A DNA stretch of 64,000 bases from Amyloporia xantha. Its lineage: Eukaryota; Basidiomycota; Agaricomycetes; Polyporales; Adustoporiaceae. Below, in pieces: positions 50,741-60,854 of this stretch. The stretch is taken from contig JAYKKR010000045.1 in the NCBI GenBank assembly GCA_036971615.1, forward strand, positions 1 through 64,000, in the 5' to 3' direction. Every line of letters starts with the position of its first letter. The stretch's first letter is position 1. The notes under the pieces are model-generated. The model saw nothing but the letters and a program-made list of their open reading frames with translations. It was not told the origin of the DNA and searched no databases. Made by a program: the position numbers and the translations under genes.

Positions 50741-51019
50741 ACGTAGCACTGGTAGCTTCATCGGAAGGTTACCCCTTATGTTGCAGCCATAGCCACGTGC
50801 AACCACTCCATAGCACCATGTAGCTGTCGAAGCGAGCTTTGTATTGCTCAGTAGACACTGGACATGTCTATGGATCATGCACGTAGCATGCCGTAGTCAC
50901 TCGTTGGCACTCATAGATACGGATCGCTCCCGTTGTATAGCAATTATTAAATCAAATATATTAACTACTGCTAATAATCATCAAGGTCCTACGCGAATGA
51001 GGAGCGGGCGATGTGCTGG

Positions 51020-51640
51020 TGCCTGGCTCGCAGCCGTACCAGGTAATGGGACCGACGAAGACATAGCTACCTGGTCCCGCTGCGAACGCGATGTGCACCG
51101 AGTTTCCTCTCTCCTCTCTTGCTGGACGGGACACTGCAGGCTGTTGGTCCGCCGCAATGGACACAGGCTCTGCATGTCGTCCACTTTGAGTTTTGCGCCG
51201 GGCGCGCCTGCGTTCAGAGTGTCGGTGATGTTCTGCGTGTATGCAGCTATCCAGGTGGCGGTCTGCCTGTCAGGCGAGGAGGATGCGGTGAGTGCGGGGC
51301 AATACGCTTCGTTGAGGGTGTCGTTGCCCTATGGAGCACAACAAATCTGATAGTCTCCTATAAGGACAGAGAAAGATGGAAAACGGACGCACGCTCTCGG
51401 GGAGAATCACAGAAAGGTTGGGCGCGTACGTCCCATTGCTCACTGCTGCGAAGCCTGTGCAACACATATAGTCAGATCCATGTGAAAAAATTCAAAATTC
51501 TCACTGGCCGTCCAGACTGCACGACAAGCGACTTGCTCGACGCCCGCACGAACGGGAGATTGTTCTCGCTGACCAGGGACACGTACCGCTCGAATGCCTG
51601 CTCACCGGCATCATACGACCTGCATGCACAGACTGCCGTC
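51020..51640 (-). pseudogene. Fragment of a histidine acid phosphatase / phytase-like gene
   Basis: On the minus strand, YDAGEQAFERYVSLVSENNL then PFVRASSKSLVVQSGRP, an intron of about 50 nt (gtgaga..cacag), then FAAVSNGTYAPNLSVILPES and GNDTLNEAYCP..TATWIAAYTQNI..LNAGAPGAKL. This order matches the middle of fungal phytase-type histidine acid phosphatases (the VRASG..R, LSVIL and GAPGA regions). The catalytic RHGxRxP start and the C-terminus are absent, so it cannot be active. The retained intron shows DNA-level copying, not retroposition. It follows the MO25 fragment on the same strand. Confidence 0.65.
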
Positions 51641-51702
51641 TCAATTTAGTGCATGCCCTGTGCAGACAAGAAAGAAATGACAAAAATCTGATGAGGAGAC
51701 AC

Positions 51703-51900
51703 TCACTCCTGACCACTGAACAGCACAAGGTCGTCCTCCCCAAGCATGTATGTGAAGTCGAGCACATATTCGACGGTCGGGAAGCGCGCGCCAATCTGCC
51801 GCCGGAGCAGGTTGTTGAAGATCTGTACGACATCTTTGCGAGCCTCAAACTCGAGGCGTACAATATGTATCAACAGGTAGTGCAACAGGTCTACTGCAGG
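51703..51900 (-). pseudogene. Fragment of an MO25/Hym1-like scaffold gene
   Basis: The minus strand reads [20 protein letters not shown], then [20 protein letters not shown]. This is the highly conserved core of MO25 (Hym1, CAB39), the scaffold for germinal-centre kinases. Only about 60 residues exist; both ends are lost. It joins directly to a PAS-like fragment upstream and ends at a GT donor-like site. It is a broken copy, since a working gene needs about 330 residues. Confidence 0.8.
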
Positions 51901-52020
51901 GATGACGTCGGCGAGGTGGCAGAACTCGGCGATGGAGTGGCCGACAAGCTCCTAGGGCACGTCGCCGAGCACGCGGCGCAAGGCGGGCGTGACGTAGAGG
52001 AAGGCGCCCTTGAGAGACGA
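51901..52020 (-). pseudogene. PAS-domain fragment, resembling the White Collar-1 photoreceptor family
   Basis: The minus strand reads SLKGAFLYVTPALRRVLGDVP, a TAG stop at 51952, then [19 protein letters not shown] in the same frame. The pattern (G.FLYV.P, ELVG.S, CH..D..P) is that of PAS domains in fungal light sensors. It runs straight into the MO25 fragment. Identity as WC-1 is a guess within PAS proteins. Confidence 0.5.
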
Positions 52021-52460
52021 TGTGGATAGTCGGAGGTGCTCTCGGGCAAGAGTAAGTCGTAGGGATCGCCTGTGGCAGGGCCTGGCTAGTTCACGGTGGC
52101 AGGCAAGAGCGGGAGGGAAGAAACAAAGGTCGGGTTGGCGAGGAGCGAGTGGAGGGTGCTGGGGAGACACTATGCGAGAATGTCGTGCTGGCCAGTTTTC
52201 AACGATCTATCGATGATCGGGACTGAAATCCCGGGAGAGCCCGAGTCATGTGATATTATTGATGAGATCTCGTCTCTGTGGACAATCGCGCAAGAGTCTA
52301 AGACCGTCCCTCACTCGCGGACCTGGTGAAATGCAAGAGATAGTAGATACTATGTGGAGTTCGATGACTGATTTTGACTCTGAAGGCAAGCTCGGAATTG
52401 TACTATGCGGATGACAGTGAGACATATGTCTCTTCTATTAACTCGGCCATTTACTACAGT

Positions 52461-54329
52461 ATATACACCTACATGGAAATATGTACATATTGAATGAAAT
52501 TATAGCGCGGCATGTAGGTATGTCTCAGAGCTACAGACAGCCACGTAGTATGCTGTAGCTGTCACACGAGGCTACAGACACTACATGCACAACATAGCAT
52601 TGGCATGGTGCCATGTGTCAAATTGTTTTTTCCTGATGGAGGGCTGGGTATCACCATAATATGCTGCAGATGTTACAGCAACAAGAACATGATCTCCTAG
52701 CATTGACCATTTCTGCAAAGCAGCTTCAGAGCCAGCTATATCCTGTTCAGCCTGTTCCTGTTCATCCTGTTCAATCTAGTGAGAGATTAGTAAAGATGAG
52801 TAGCTCCTGGTTTTAGGCATATTTTAGGGCCATAAAGGAATGGCATATTCTTCAAGACTTTTTGCACTTGATCAACATTGGAAATGATAAGTGATTCATC
52901 AACAATACCATAGGCTCCTTGCAAACTATGCCACTGTGCTGTATCCAAGGCCATCTGCTTGAAGCAATCAGCATTATACATCACCTGGACTCCAGGGATT
53001 CTAATGATAGTCTGGTGGCACCAGACCAATGTAAGCCTGAGTTGTCTGGCTTATGGAAAATTGGAACTTCTGTTCATCAGTTGTTGTTCTAGTAGCCCTA
53101 TTGGGAGAACAAATGCCGGAAAGACAGCCAGCACACAGTGCCCTCAATAGACAGGGATCAAGATATAAGGGTACAAACCGATGGGGGCGACCAATGATGT
53201 GTGTCCCTACATATATACATTTCAAACACTGGCACATCACTCACATGACCTGGGCCAGCAGTGATGCTTGCCCAACATGTCCAAAAGCCAACACTCCCCT
53301 ACAGGCGAGCTGCCATTAGCCCATGCCCAATCAAAATGCAAAGGCATTTCCCACTATCACCAAACACCAAACCCGCATGAATCTTCTTCGGACAATTCTG
53401 TTGAATATGCCCCACAGCAAAACACATCATCTTGCTCTTCAAAGCTCCCTCTGAAGCCACAACATTAGTGACAGTCACCGTGCCAACATACAGCCTCTTC
53501 TTGAGCCTTGTCTTCTCATTCAGCAGCTTTGCACACATGTTTTGAAATGTGCACTTCTCTTTCAGCATCTCACCAACCACCATCACCACCCACCCAAAGC
53601 CCTTACCAAGTCCCATAATCAGAACAAGAACCTTCTGCTGATACATCACCTCAATGTTGACATCCTGGAGTGCCTGTGTGTAGCCCTTGACCTTGGAGAT
53701 CTATGCCTGTGCCGTATCACCACCTTCCATCTTTGCACGGTAAAATTGCTGTCACTTTGCCAGCTCCATTGATGGGTGCCAAGCCCCTCTGGGCCCCGAT
53801 ACAGCTCCTTTTGGTAATTGTATGCCGCCTGGCACTTCGGCTCTATGCTCAAAGCTTTTGATCTCATCTTCAATATCGCTTGATGCTATGCACGTGACCT
53901 CCAATGCTTGAGACCCTTCAATGCTATCTGATGTCTTTGACCATTCATGATGTCTGTTTGAAACTCAGTGCAGATGTTCCTGTCAAATGAGAGTAAGTCT
54001 TCACCTCTCTTCTTGAAAACTATTCAATGGACTCCTTACATCTATAGTTATCTTTCTGTCTATTCAGTTTCTTTCTATCTTCTTCTGAATCTCCCAGAGA
54101 ACTCATTCTTTGTCCACAACCCTAGAGTAGGTGTTCTGTGTTGATAGTTGTTTGTTCCCAAAGCACACCACCTCAGAGTCTGTTGCATCCTGGCTTCCCC
54201 AGTTGCTCAACTTGGACTCTAGGTGAGTAGTTAGGTATATTAGCTCAATATACAGTTGCTCAACTCGGAATCTAGCTGTCTGTATACTTGAGCATCAATT
54301 GATCAAGCCCACCTTTTGTCTGTGGCTCT
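52461..54329. other. Degenerate transposon-like DNA, no readable gene
   Basis: About 1.9 kb, low in CpG. Minus-strand ORFs at 52787-53029, 53001-53240, 53299-53649 and 53646-53873 overlap in different frames and may be remains of one coding region, but I recognise no domain. The end of this stretch (54225-54300) has repeated 'ttggactct/ctcaactcgg' words next to the foldback arm. Confidence 0.4.
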
Positions 54330-55540
54330 GACTTGGTGGGAGCGGGCCAATAAATGGCAGGACGATTCCTGAGGACTTTGAAGTGCTGTCTTCCAATATT
54401 GCCCCATAAGATTCAACTATATAAGATATCTATAACAATTGGATCACTAGTGTGCCTCTGATTACTCTTCAGACATTGACTCTACAAACTAATAGAGACA
54501 ATCTGATGGCTCTGAAAACTGTTCCCAATAAGTGTACCAACCTACTATATTAACTTTACAAGCACATGGCAACAGTCATAGAAACAGACTGCAAAGATAT
54601 TACAAAAATTGAAACTGGATCTTGATACAGGTGTATGTCAGTGAATATTGAGAATCTCAATACACATGTTACAACATTTCCTAATGAAGTAAGTGAGTTC
54701 TGTCTGATGGAGTGTAAAAGTGATTTTGACCCTAACCCATTAGAAACTCTTGTAGTGTCATTACAACATTTACTTACAAAGTGAACATTCTCTATCAAAT
54801 GAGCCTACTATGTATTTTTCACATTTTGTAATAACATTACAAACTCACTCTAATGAGAGTATGAAGTCATCCTCATGATTATATCAGCTTCCTCTTGACC
54901 ATACAAACTTGCTTTTGAGATCATACATATTCACTCTAACTGCAATGCAAACCTGCTCAGGCTATAACAATGCTATTTATGAATCAAATCTTACAACAGC
55001 CATATCTCAGTAAGTATTGAGAATTCCAATACAAACATTACAACTTTTCCTAATGAAGTAAATAAGTTCTATCTGATGGAATATAAAAGTGAATTTCCAC
55101 ACTAACCACATACAAACCTTTCTAATGTCATTAGAACATTTACTTATCAAGTCAACCTTGCCTTTCAAATGGGACCATTATGTATTTCACCCATTTTGTA
55201 ATGACATGACAAATTTGCTCTAATTACCATTTGAAAGTCATATCAGACACCTTTGCATTCAAAGTCAGTGTAATGACCATACATATTTGCTCTAATGGCA
55301 CTACAAACTCACTGGAATCACCACACAAACTCATCATACTAGCCATACAAACTTATCCTAATTATCATTCAAATGTATTGTATTGACCCTACAAAGTCAC
55401 CATAAGTATCATACAAACCTACACTAATCACCATTGAAACTGACTCTAATGATCATATAAAGTTACTCTAGTATCACTACAAGCTCACCCTAATCACCAT
55501 AGAATCATATTGTATTGACTATACAAGTCATTCTAATGAT
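54330..55540 (+). repeat. Left arm of a large foldback (inverted-repeat) element
   Basis: The 1211-bp arm begins gacttggtgggagcggg and ends caagtcattctaatgat. Its reverse complement recurs almost base for base at 57197-58405. The outer half is unique AT-rich sequence; the inner third is made of a 22-bp tandem repeat. No ORF above about 80 codons has domain content. Confidence 0.85.
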
Positions 55541-56140
55541 CATATGAACTCAATGTCATCATCGTACAAACTTACTCTAATGACCATATGAACTCACTAT
55601 AATTACCATACAAACTTACTCTAATCCCCATACAAAGTGATTGTAATGACCATACAAACTTACTGTAATAACCATACAAACTCACTCTAATGACCTTACA
55701 AAGTCATTGTAATGACCATACAAACTTACTCTAATAACCATACAAATCCATTCTAATCATCATACAAACTGACTCTAATTATCATAGAAATTCATTCTAA
55801 TCTCCATACAAATAATCACCATACAAACTTGCTCTAATCACTATACAAACTCACTCTAATCCATATACAAAGTTGCTCTAATGACCCTACAAACTAAGTC
55901 TAATTATCATACAAACTGACTCACCCTAGAAACACATTGTATTGACATTACCAACTTGCTCTAATCACCATACAAATCTACTCTAATGATCATACAAACT
56001 CACTACAATTACCATACAAACCTAGTTCAATCAGCATACAATGTTGCACTGATCACCATTCAAGTTATTCTAGGGGGCATACTAACCTGCTGTGAATACA
56101 GCGCAAAGCTCTCTAAGGTCCTTACAAACATGCTCTAATG
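55180..56140 (+). repeat. Degenerate 22-bp tandem repeat
   Basis: Dozens of copies of a 22-bp unit, roughly taatgaccatacaaact plus nactc, run through the inner left arm and into the spacer. Copies differ at several positions (ccat/ccct, aaact/aaagt). The same unit appears inverted at 57197-57480 and again directly at 58406-58558. It is tandem without spacers, so it is not a CRISPR. Confidence 0.85.
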
Positions 56141-57196
56141 ATATCTATATAGCAGGCTTACAATGAATCTATAAAGAACAGATAAAGCCGTGGTTACAGG
56201 CTTGCGCTTGGAGCGCATTTTTGGGCGCCTAAAAAGTGGCTGACACTCGGAAAGGCAATGATCGTTGAATAGCAGATTTGTTATGGCCTCAAATCCTTAG
56301 GAACTTGAATGGGAGATGGATACACAATAGTCCAAGGTGTGTACCAATTTTCAGCCATTTTAATTAAGAATTGAAGCCACAGGAAAGTGCACTTTTTTCC
56401 ATTTCCGGCAATTCCCGTGGGCGTCTACGGCGCGTAGGGCGATCCACTAAAAGGGATCGCCCTATGCGCACTTAGAATTTTCACACTTTGGGGTCATGTG
56501 ACCGCTTTTTCTGCTCTTGGGAGGCTCATGCTGGGCTCATTCTGGGCTCATAAAAGGTGGAAAAGTCACCTAAAATAAGGGAATGTCTTTCTCCTTCATT
56601 TGGAATCCCTATCTCGCATTTTTCACATCTCACATACAGCCATATTTCCGCATTTGGGCAAGTATATATGGGGTCTATATGCTATAGATAAATAGTAACA
56701 AATCTTAAAAAATAGGAGACAGCCTTTCGACAGCCATGGCTACCCCCTGATGTAAGCATTTCCTTATATGGCAATATTTGAATGTGGTCAATCCAACAGT
56801 ATACACACTTCAAAGGCCAGTAGGCCGCTGATCTGTCACATGTCCAAGGATAAGCACACGTGATTAGACACATGATCTAATCATGTGACATACCATACAA
56901 GGACATAGATAAGATATGGGCTGGATCTTATCTCATCAATGTTGGGGGTTGTTTGTACAAGTCGCGTCGTGCTGGCAGGTTTGTATTGAACTTTGTAATG
57001 GGTAACAAACTTTTGTATTGAGACTACAAGTGACCTTACAACAGCGGTAACAAAAGCCTGACCCTAACCCCAGGATCTTGGGCGCTTACAATACAAATTT
57101 TGTATTGAATTGGGTTCCCACGCTTAGGGCGCAAAAGTTGGTGTCGCGACTTTTGCTCACCAGAGAAACGCTTCCTTCGTACCTCAGGAATCGTAA
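55541..57196. other. Spacer between the foldback arms
   Basis: About 1.66 kb. The left third is 22-bp repeat; from about 56150 it is unique DNA with no gene. It contains a strong GC-rich hairpin at 56430-56469 and smaller palindromes (gcaaaagt..acttttgc at 57131-57156; caatacaaattttgtattg near 57089). An ORF at 56682-56873 shows no domain. Confidence 0.7.
56430..56469. repeat. Hairpin with 16-bp arms
   Basis: gcgcgtagggcgatcc pairs with ggatcgccctatgcgc across an 8-base loop with one G-T/A mismatch. It is GC-rich in an AT-rich surrounding, which suggests part of a different inserted element. Confidence 0.7.
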
Positions 57197-58405
57197 TCAT
57201 TAGAATGACTTGTATAGTCAATACAATATGATTCTATGGTGATTAGGGTGAGCTTGTAGTGATACTAGAGTAACTTTATATGATCATTAGAGTCAGTTTC
57301 AATGGTGATTAGTGTAGGTTTGTATGATACTTATGGTGACTTTGTAGGGTCAATACAATACATTTGAATGATAATTAGGATAAGTTTGTATGGCTAGTAT
57401 GATGAGTTTGTGTGGTGATTCCAGTGAGTTTGTAGTGCCATTAGAGCAAATATGTATGGTCATTACACTGACTTTGAATGCAAAGGTGTCTGATATGACT
57501 TTCAAATGGTAATTAGAGCAAATTTGTCATGTCATTACAAAATGGGTGAAATACATAATGGTCCCATTTGAAAGGCAAGGTTGACTTGATAAGTAAATGT
57601 TCTAATGACATTAGAAAGGTTTGTATGTGGTTAGTGTGGAAATTCACTTTTATATTCCATCAGATAGAACTTATTTACTTCATTAGGAAAAGTTGTAATG
57701 TTTGTATTGGAATTCTCAATACTTACTGAGATATGGCTGTTGTAAGATTTGGTGGATAAGTAGTATTGTTATAGCCTGAGCAGGATTGTATTGCAGTTAG
57801 AGTGAATATGTATGATCTCAGAAGCAAGTTTGTATCGTCAAGAGCAAGCTGATGTAATCATTAGGATGACTTTGTACTCTCATTAGAGTGAGTTTGTAAT
57901 GTCATTACAAAATGTCAAAAACAGACACTAGGCTCATTTGATAGAGGATGTTCCCTTTGTGAGTGAGTAAATGTTCTAATGACACTACAAGAGTTTCTCA
58001 TGGGTTAGGGTCAAAATCACTTTTACACTCCATCAGACAGAACTCACTTACTTCATTAGGAAATGTTGTAATGTTTGTATTGAGATTCTTAATATTCACT
58101 GACATACACCTGTATCAAGATCTCTTTCAATTTTTCTAATGTCTTTGCAGTCTGTTTCTATGACTGTTGCCATGTGCTTGTAAAGTTAATATAGTAGGTT
58201 GATACACTTATTGGGATTAGTTTTCAGAGCCATCACATTGTCTCTATTAGTATGTAGAGTCAATTTCTGAAAAGTAATCAGAGGCAAGTCATCCAATTGT
58301 AATGAAAATATTATATTATTGAACCTTGTGGGGCTATAATGGAAGACAGCACTTCAAAATCCTCAGGAATCGTCCTGCCATTTATTCGCCCGCTCCCACC
58401 AAGTC
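57197..58405 (-). repeat. Right arm of the foldback element
   Basis: 1209 bp, the reverse complement of 54330-55540 with scattered substitutions and small indels (for example taggctcatttgatagagg against its partner near 54795). The two arms are of nearly equal length, which supports a true inverted structure. Confidence 0.85.
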
Positions 58406-58562
58406 ATATGAACTCAACGTAATCATCATACAAACTTATTCTAATGACCATATGAACTCACTATAATTACCATACAAACTTACTCTAGTCGACATACAAA
58501 CTTACTCTAATCCCCATACAAAGTGATTGTAATGACCATACAAACTTACTCTAATCTAGGGG
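58406..58562 (+). repeat. Direct copy of the inner 22-bp array, interrupted by the LTR
   Basis: From catatgaactcaa onward this matches 55541-55690 in direct orientation. It ends at ctaatctaggg, where the gypsy LTR begins, so the retroelement inserted into the 22-bp repeat. Confidence 0.75.
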
Positions 58563-59181
58563 TGTTAGGAGCACAGTTGGGATGAAGGTAGCCTACGGTG
58601 CGACGTAGAGCGAGAGCGATGTTATTCAGAGTAGTGCTGTATGACAGTAGTTATACAAGAGCGAAAGACTAAGGGATAGATATTGAGTGTGGTTTGCCCG
58701 GTTTCTTTTCATTCATTTATTTTGTTCAATGGACTCTGTAGAGTGCGCCATAAGCGTGAGACATCTATCCTTATGTAAGCGCACATGTACTTCGCTCCTG
58801 AGTCGAGCTGTAGGTCTCTATCCTTGACACAGCTCGACTTAGGTGAGTATTATAGTATCTCTCTCAATACACTATCCTTGACACAGCTCGACTTAGGCCT
58901 TTGGTTGTCTTCTGAGTCTTCAGCAATCGCTGCAAGCCTTACAATAGAGCGAGTAAGTAGGGGTTTATATAGCTAGTCATGGTTGAGCATGAGTAATGCG
59001 AAGTAGGAGTCAGGTGATAGCTGAGTAAGGGATGAGTCATGGTTGCGCATGACGACGAGGCAGTGTGGAATGGAGGAGGAGTCATAGTGGTTGCGCACTA
59101 AGTATAGTACAGTGAGTCATGGTTGGGCATGACAACAAAGCAAGTGAACAGTAAGACGAAATAATCAAGGAAATCGTAACA
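58563..59181 (-). repeat. LTR of a Ty3/gypsy retrotransposon (3' LTR of the minus-strand element)
   Basis: About 619 bp with the termini TGTTA..TAACA on both strands. It lies beside a polypurine tract on its internal side. Inside it, a word starting ctatccttgacacagctcg occurs twice (about 58818, 58869) and variants of gtcatggttg.gcatgac occur four times (58976-59135). The other LTR must lie beyond the window. Confidence 0.8.
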
Positions 59182-59192
59182 CTACCCCCTGT
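59182..59192 (-). promoter_or_regulatory. Polypurine tract (plus-strand primer of the retroelement)
   Basis: On the minus strand ACAGGGGGTAG lies exactly between the stop codon of the CCHC ORF and the LTR terminus TGTTACG. This is the required primer site for second-strand synthesis in LTR retrotransposons, and it proves that the preceding ORFs belong to the element. Confidence 0.8.
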
Positions 59193-60152
59193 TTAAGCCG
59201 CGTCGTCGCGACACGCAGATCCCTCTTCATCATCAGCATCATAGGCAACTTCATCGATGGCCTGACTAATGGCGTCGCTGAGGCTAGGATTCTCGCTGCG
59301 AACAAAGGATGGGGAGCCCATAGGCAGCGGCACCAGTTCTGTTTCATTGTAAGGGCAAGCAGTGTCGATGTGAACAAAGTGGCAGTGTCGACACAAGTTG
59401 TGAGCGCATTCGTTTGACCAATGGCCACGGCGCTGGCACATGAAGCATGAACGATTGCTGCGAGGGTTATTGGGGTCGGCGACTCGGAGGCGGAAATGAA
59501 TCATTCGTTCAATGACATTGGCAAAATGGAGGCGGTGAATGGTGCGAGTGCGAGCCATGAGGAGACCTTCAATGTGGGCATCGAGTTCCTTTTGCATGCG
59601 GTCGAAGGCTAGGAGATGCAGGGAAAGCCAGCGATAGCGGATGATGTTGGCCTGAAGGTTGCAGTCACCGTCGGCCTTCACTGTTGCCCACAGGGCCTCT
59701 GCCTGAGGTCCGGAAGGTGCGTCAATGAAGTCGCGAAATCTGTTGTTGAATTCAGTGACTCGATGGAAAGAAGGATGACTTATGATGGGCAGAGCAATGA
59801 GCTCACTGGGAACATCCAGTTCGACTTGGTCGAGGTCCACCCTGTCGTAGACGACAGTGTAGTGCATTCGTCCATTAGACTCTACTCCTGGAAGAGGAGT
59901 TCGATCAAAAGGTCGTCGTGGTACGAGGTAGTCCAGGCCAGGGAGAGAGTTGTTGGAGAGAGCAGGAGATGGGTCGATGGACGGAGGGCCGGGGTTAGGC
60001 GGACGATACTCAGGTTCCAAATTCGCTAAGTACCCAAGACGTCCCACGTCATCCAGACCTGGAGTAGGAATGGTGATGCGAATCTCAGGGGTGTTGGCAC
60101 GAGGAGGGTTCCGCTGGACGGCAGACTGGGATGGAGCATCCATGGCGAACAA
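59193..60152 (-). CDS. CCHC zinc-knuckle protein at the 3' end of the retrotransposon
   Basis: 319 residues, start at 60152 (MFAMDAPSQSAVQRNPPRAN). The N-terminal third is Pro-rich (PEYRPPNPGPPSIDPSP), and the middle is helical with HPSFHRVTEFNNRFRDFIDA. A perfect CX2CX4HX4C knuckle, CFMCQRRGHWSNEC, follows. A second, near-CCHC set lies just after it (CRHCHFVHIDTAC). The tail is acidic. It resembles a Gag nucleocapsid in general design but lies downstream of pol, with its stop touching the polypurine tract. It could be a displaced gag, a second nucleic-acid-binding protein, or a regulatory ORF. Confidence 0.75.
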   Translation of the reverse strand: MFAMDAPSQSAVQRNPPRANTPEIRITIPTPGLDDVGRLGYLANLEPEYRPPNPGPPSIDPSPALSNNSLPGLDYLVPRRPFDRTPLPGVESNGRMHYTVVYDRVDLDQVELDVPSELIALPIISHPSFHRVTEFNNRFRDFIDAPSGPQAEALWATVKADGDCNLQANIIRYRWLSLHLLAFDRMQKELDAHIEGLLMARTRTIHRLHFANVIERMIHFRLRVADPNNPRSNRSCFMCQRRGHWSNECAHNLCRHCHFVHIDTACPYNETELVPLPMGSPSFVRSENPSLSDAISQAIDEVAYDADDEEGSACRDDAA

Positions 60153-60305
60153 AGGAGGGTAGATAATACGAGTGAGGAAGATGGTAAGTAGTCCCTAGGA
60201 ATGGTGTGGTGTAACAGATGAGCGATGGGGTATAGATACCCAAAAAGGGCGTACAAGGGTGGAAAGGCGAAGTTGGAAGAAATGACGAGGGATACAATGT
60301 ACAAA

Positions 60306-60596
60306 CTAATAGGTTGGCTGCAGCGGATGGTTAAGATTCTGAACTCTAATGCCCCCCTCTCTATCCTGCAGCACCAAAGGAGGTAGATGGTGTTCGGTGA
60401 GTAGGTCGAGGGAATGCTGATGCGCAGTGCGGAGCTGGTTGTCGACAAGTTGTTGCTGGGTCTGGTATGAGTAAAGGACAAACCAGCCGGCAGCGGCGAC
60501 AAGGATGCAGGCAGCGACGAGGACGAGGAGGACGAGTCCGAAAGAGAGGATGCCGAAGATGAGGAGGAGGACGGTTGGGTCGAGGGAGTAGGTCAT
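60306..60596 (-). CDS. Small single-span membrane protein of the retrotransposon
   Basis: 96 residues (MTYSLDPTVLLLIFGILSFG..). Residues about 9-43 form one or two very hydrophobic helices (LVLLVLVAACILVAAAGWFV). A soluble Gln/His-rich tail follows (YQTQQQLVDNQLRTAHQHSL). No known family is recognised. Its place between pol and the CCHC ORF is that of env in infectious LTR elements, but it is far too short for a fusion protein and has no signal peptide cleavage site that I can see. Confidence 0.6.
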   Translation of the reverse strand: MTYSLDPTVLLLIFGILSFGLVLLVLVAACILVAAAGWFVLYSYQTQQQLVDNQLRTAHQHSLDLLTEHHLPPLVLQDREGGIRVQNLNHPLQPTY

Positions 60597-60668
60597 GGTG
60601 CTTTAATATAGTGAGAATCGAGGTGACACAGAAGAACGAATCACATAGGAAATATCAACAACGACGAA

Positions 60669-60845
60669 TTAGTCCCAGGGAGTGGCAGTGTTGCTCGGAG
60701 TTCCCCAATTGGACTGATGAGCGGCTAGGGAAGTACGGCGGGTGATGGAGAATGAAGAGAGGAATATGGCAGTGACAAGTGCGCCAAGGATGAACCCAAA
60801 CAGGGCAGAGGAGAGTGCAACAAGGGCGATGATGATGAGAGACAT
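60669..60845 (-). CDS. Very small hydrophobic ORF directly after pol
   Basis: 58 residues starting at 60845, nine bases after the pol stop codon. Residues 3-32 are a continuous hydrophobic stretch (LIIIALVALSSALFGFILGA..). A short polar end follows (NWGTPSNTATPWD). It is probably a single membrane helix. The tight spacing to pol suggests a shared transcript. It is too short to be certain of coding, but the membrane character is shared with the next ORF. Confidence 0.5.
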   Translation of the reverse strand: MSLIIIALVALSSALFGFILGALVTAIFLSSFSITRRTSLAAHQSNWGTPSNTATPWD

Positions 60846-60854
60846 GGCAGAAGA

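Larger units (their letters stand above)
50940..52460 (-). mobile_element. CpG-rich block carrying joined host-gene fragments, probable captured-gene element
   Basis: Three unrelated host-gene pieces (PAS, MO25, phosphatase) lie head to tail on one strand inside otherwise CpG-poor transposon DNA. Both flanks (50730-50920 and 52500-52600) are crowded with short words such as TGTAGC, GCTACA and CACGTAG. I could not define exact ends or a target-site duplication. This layout fits gene capture by a DNA transposon (Helitron-like or Pack-type), but the carrier was not identified. Confidence 0.45.

Noticed and set aside
55180..56140. CRISPR-like repeat array
   Set aside because: Units are contiguous 22-bp tandem copies without unique spacers, in a fungal repeat region with no cas genes.
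60306..60845. Retroviral-type envelope gene in the gypsy element
   Set aside because: The membrane ORFs are only 58 and 96 residues, lack a signal peptide, cleavage site and ectodomain, so they cannot be called env.
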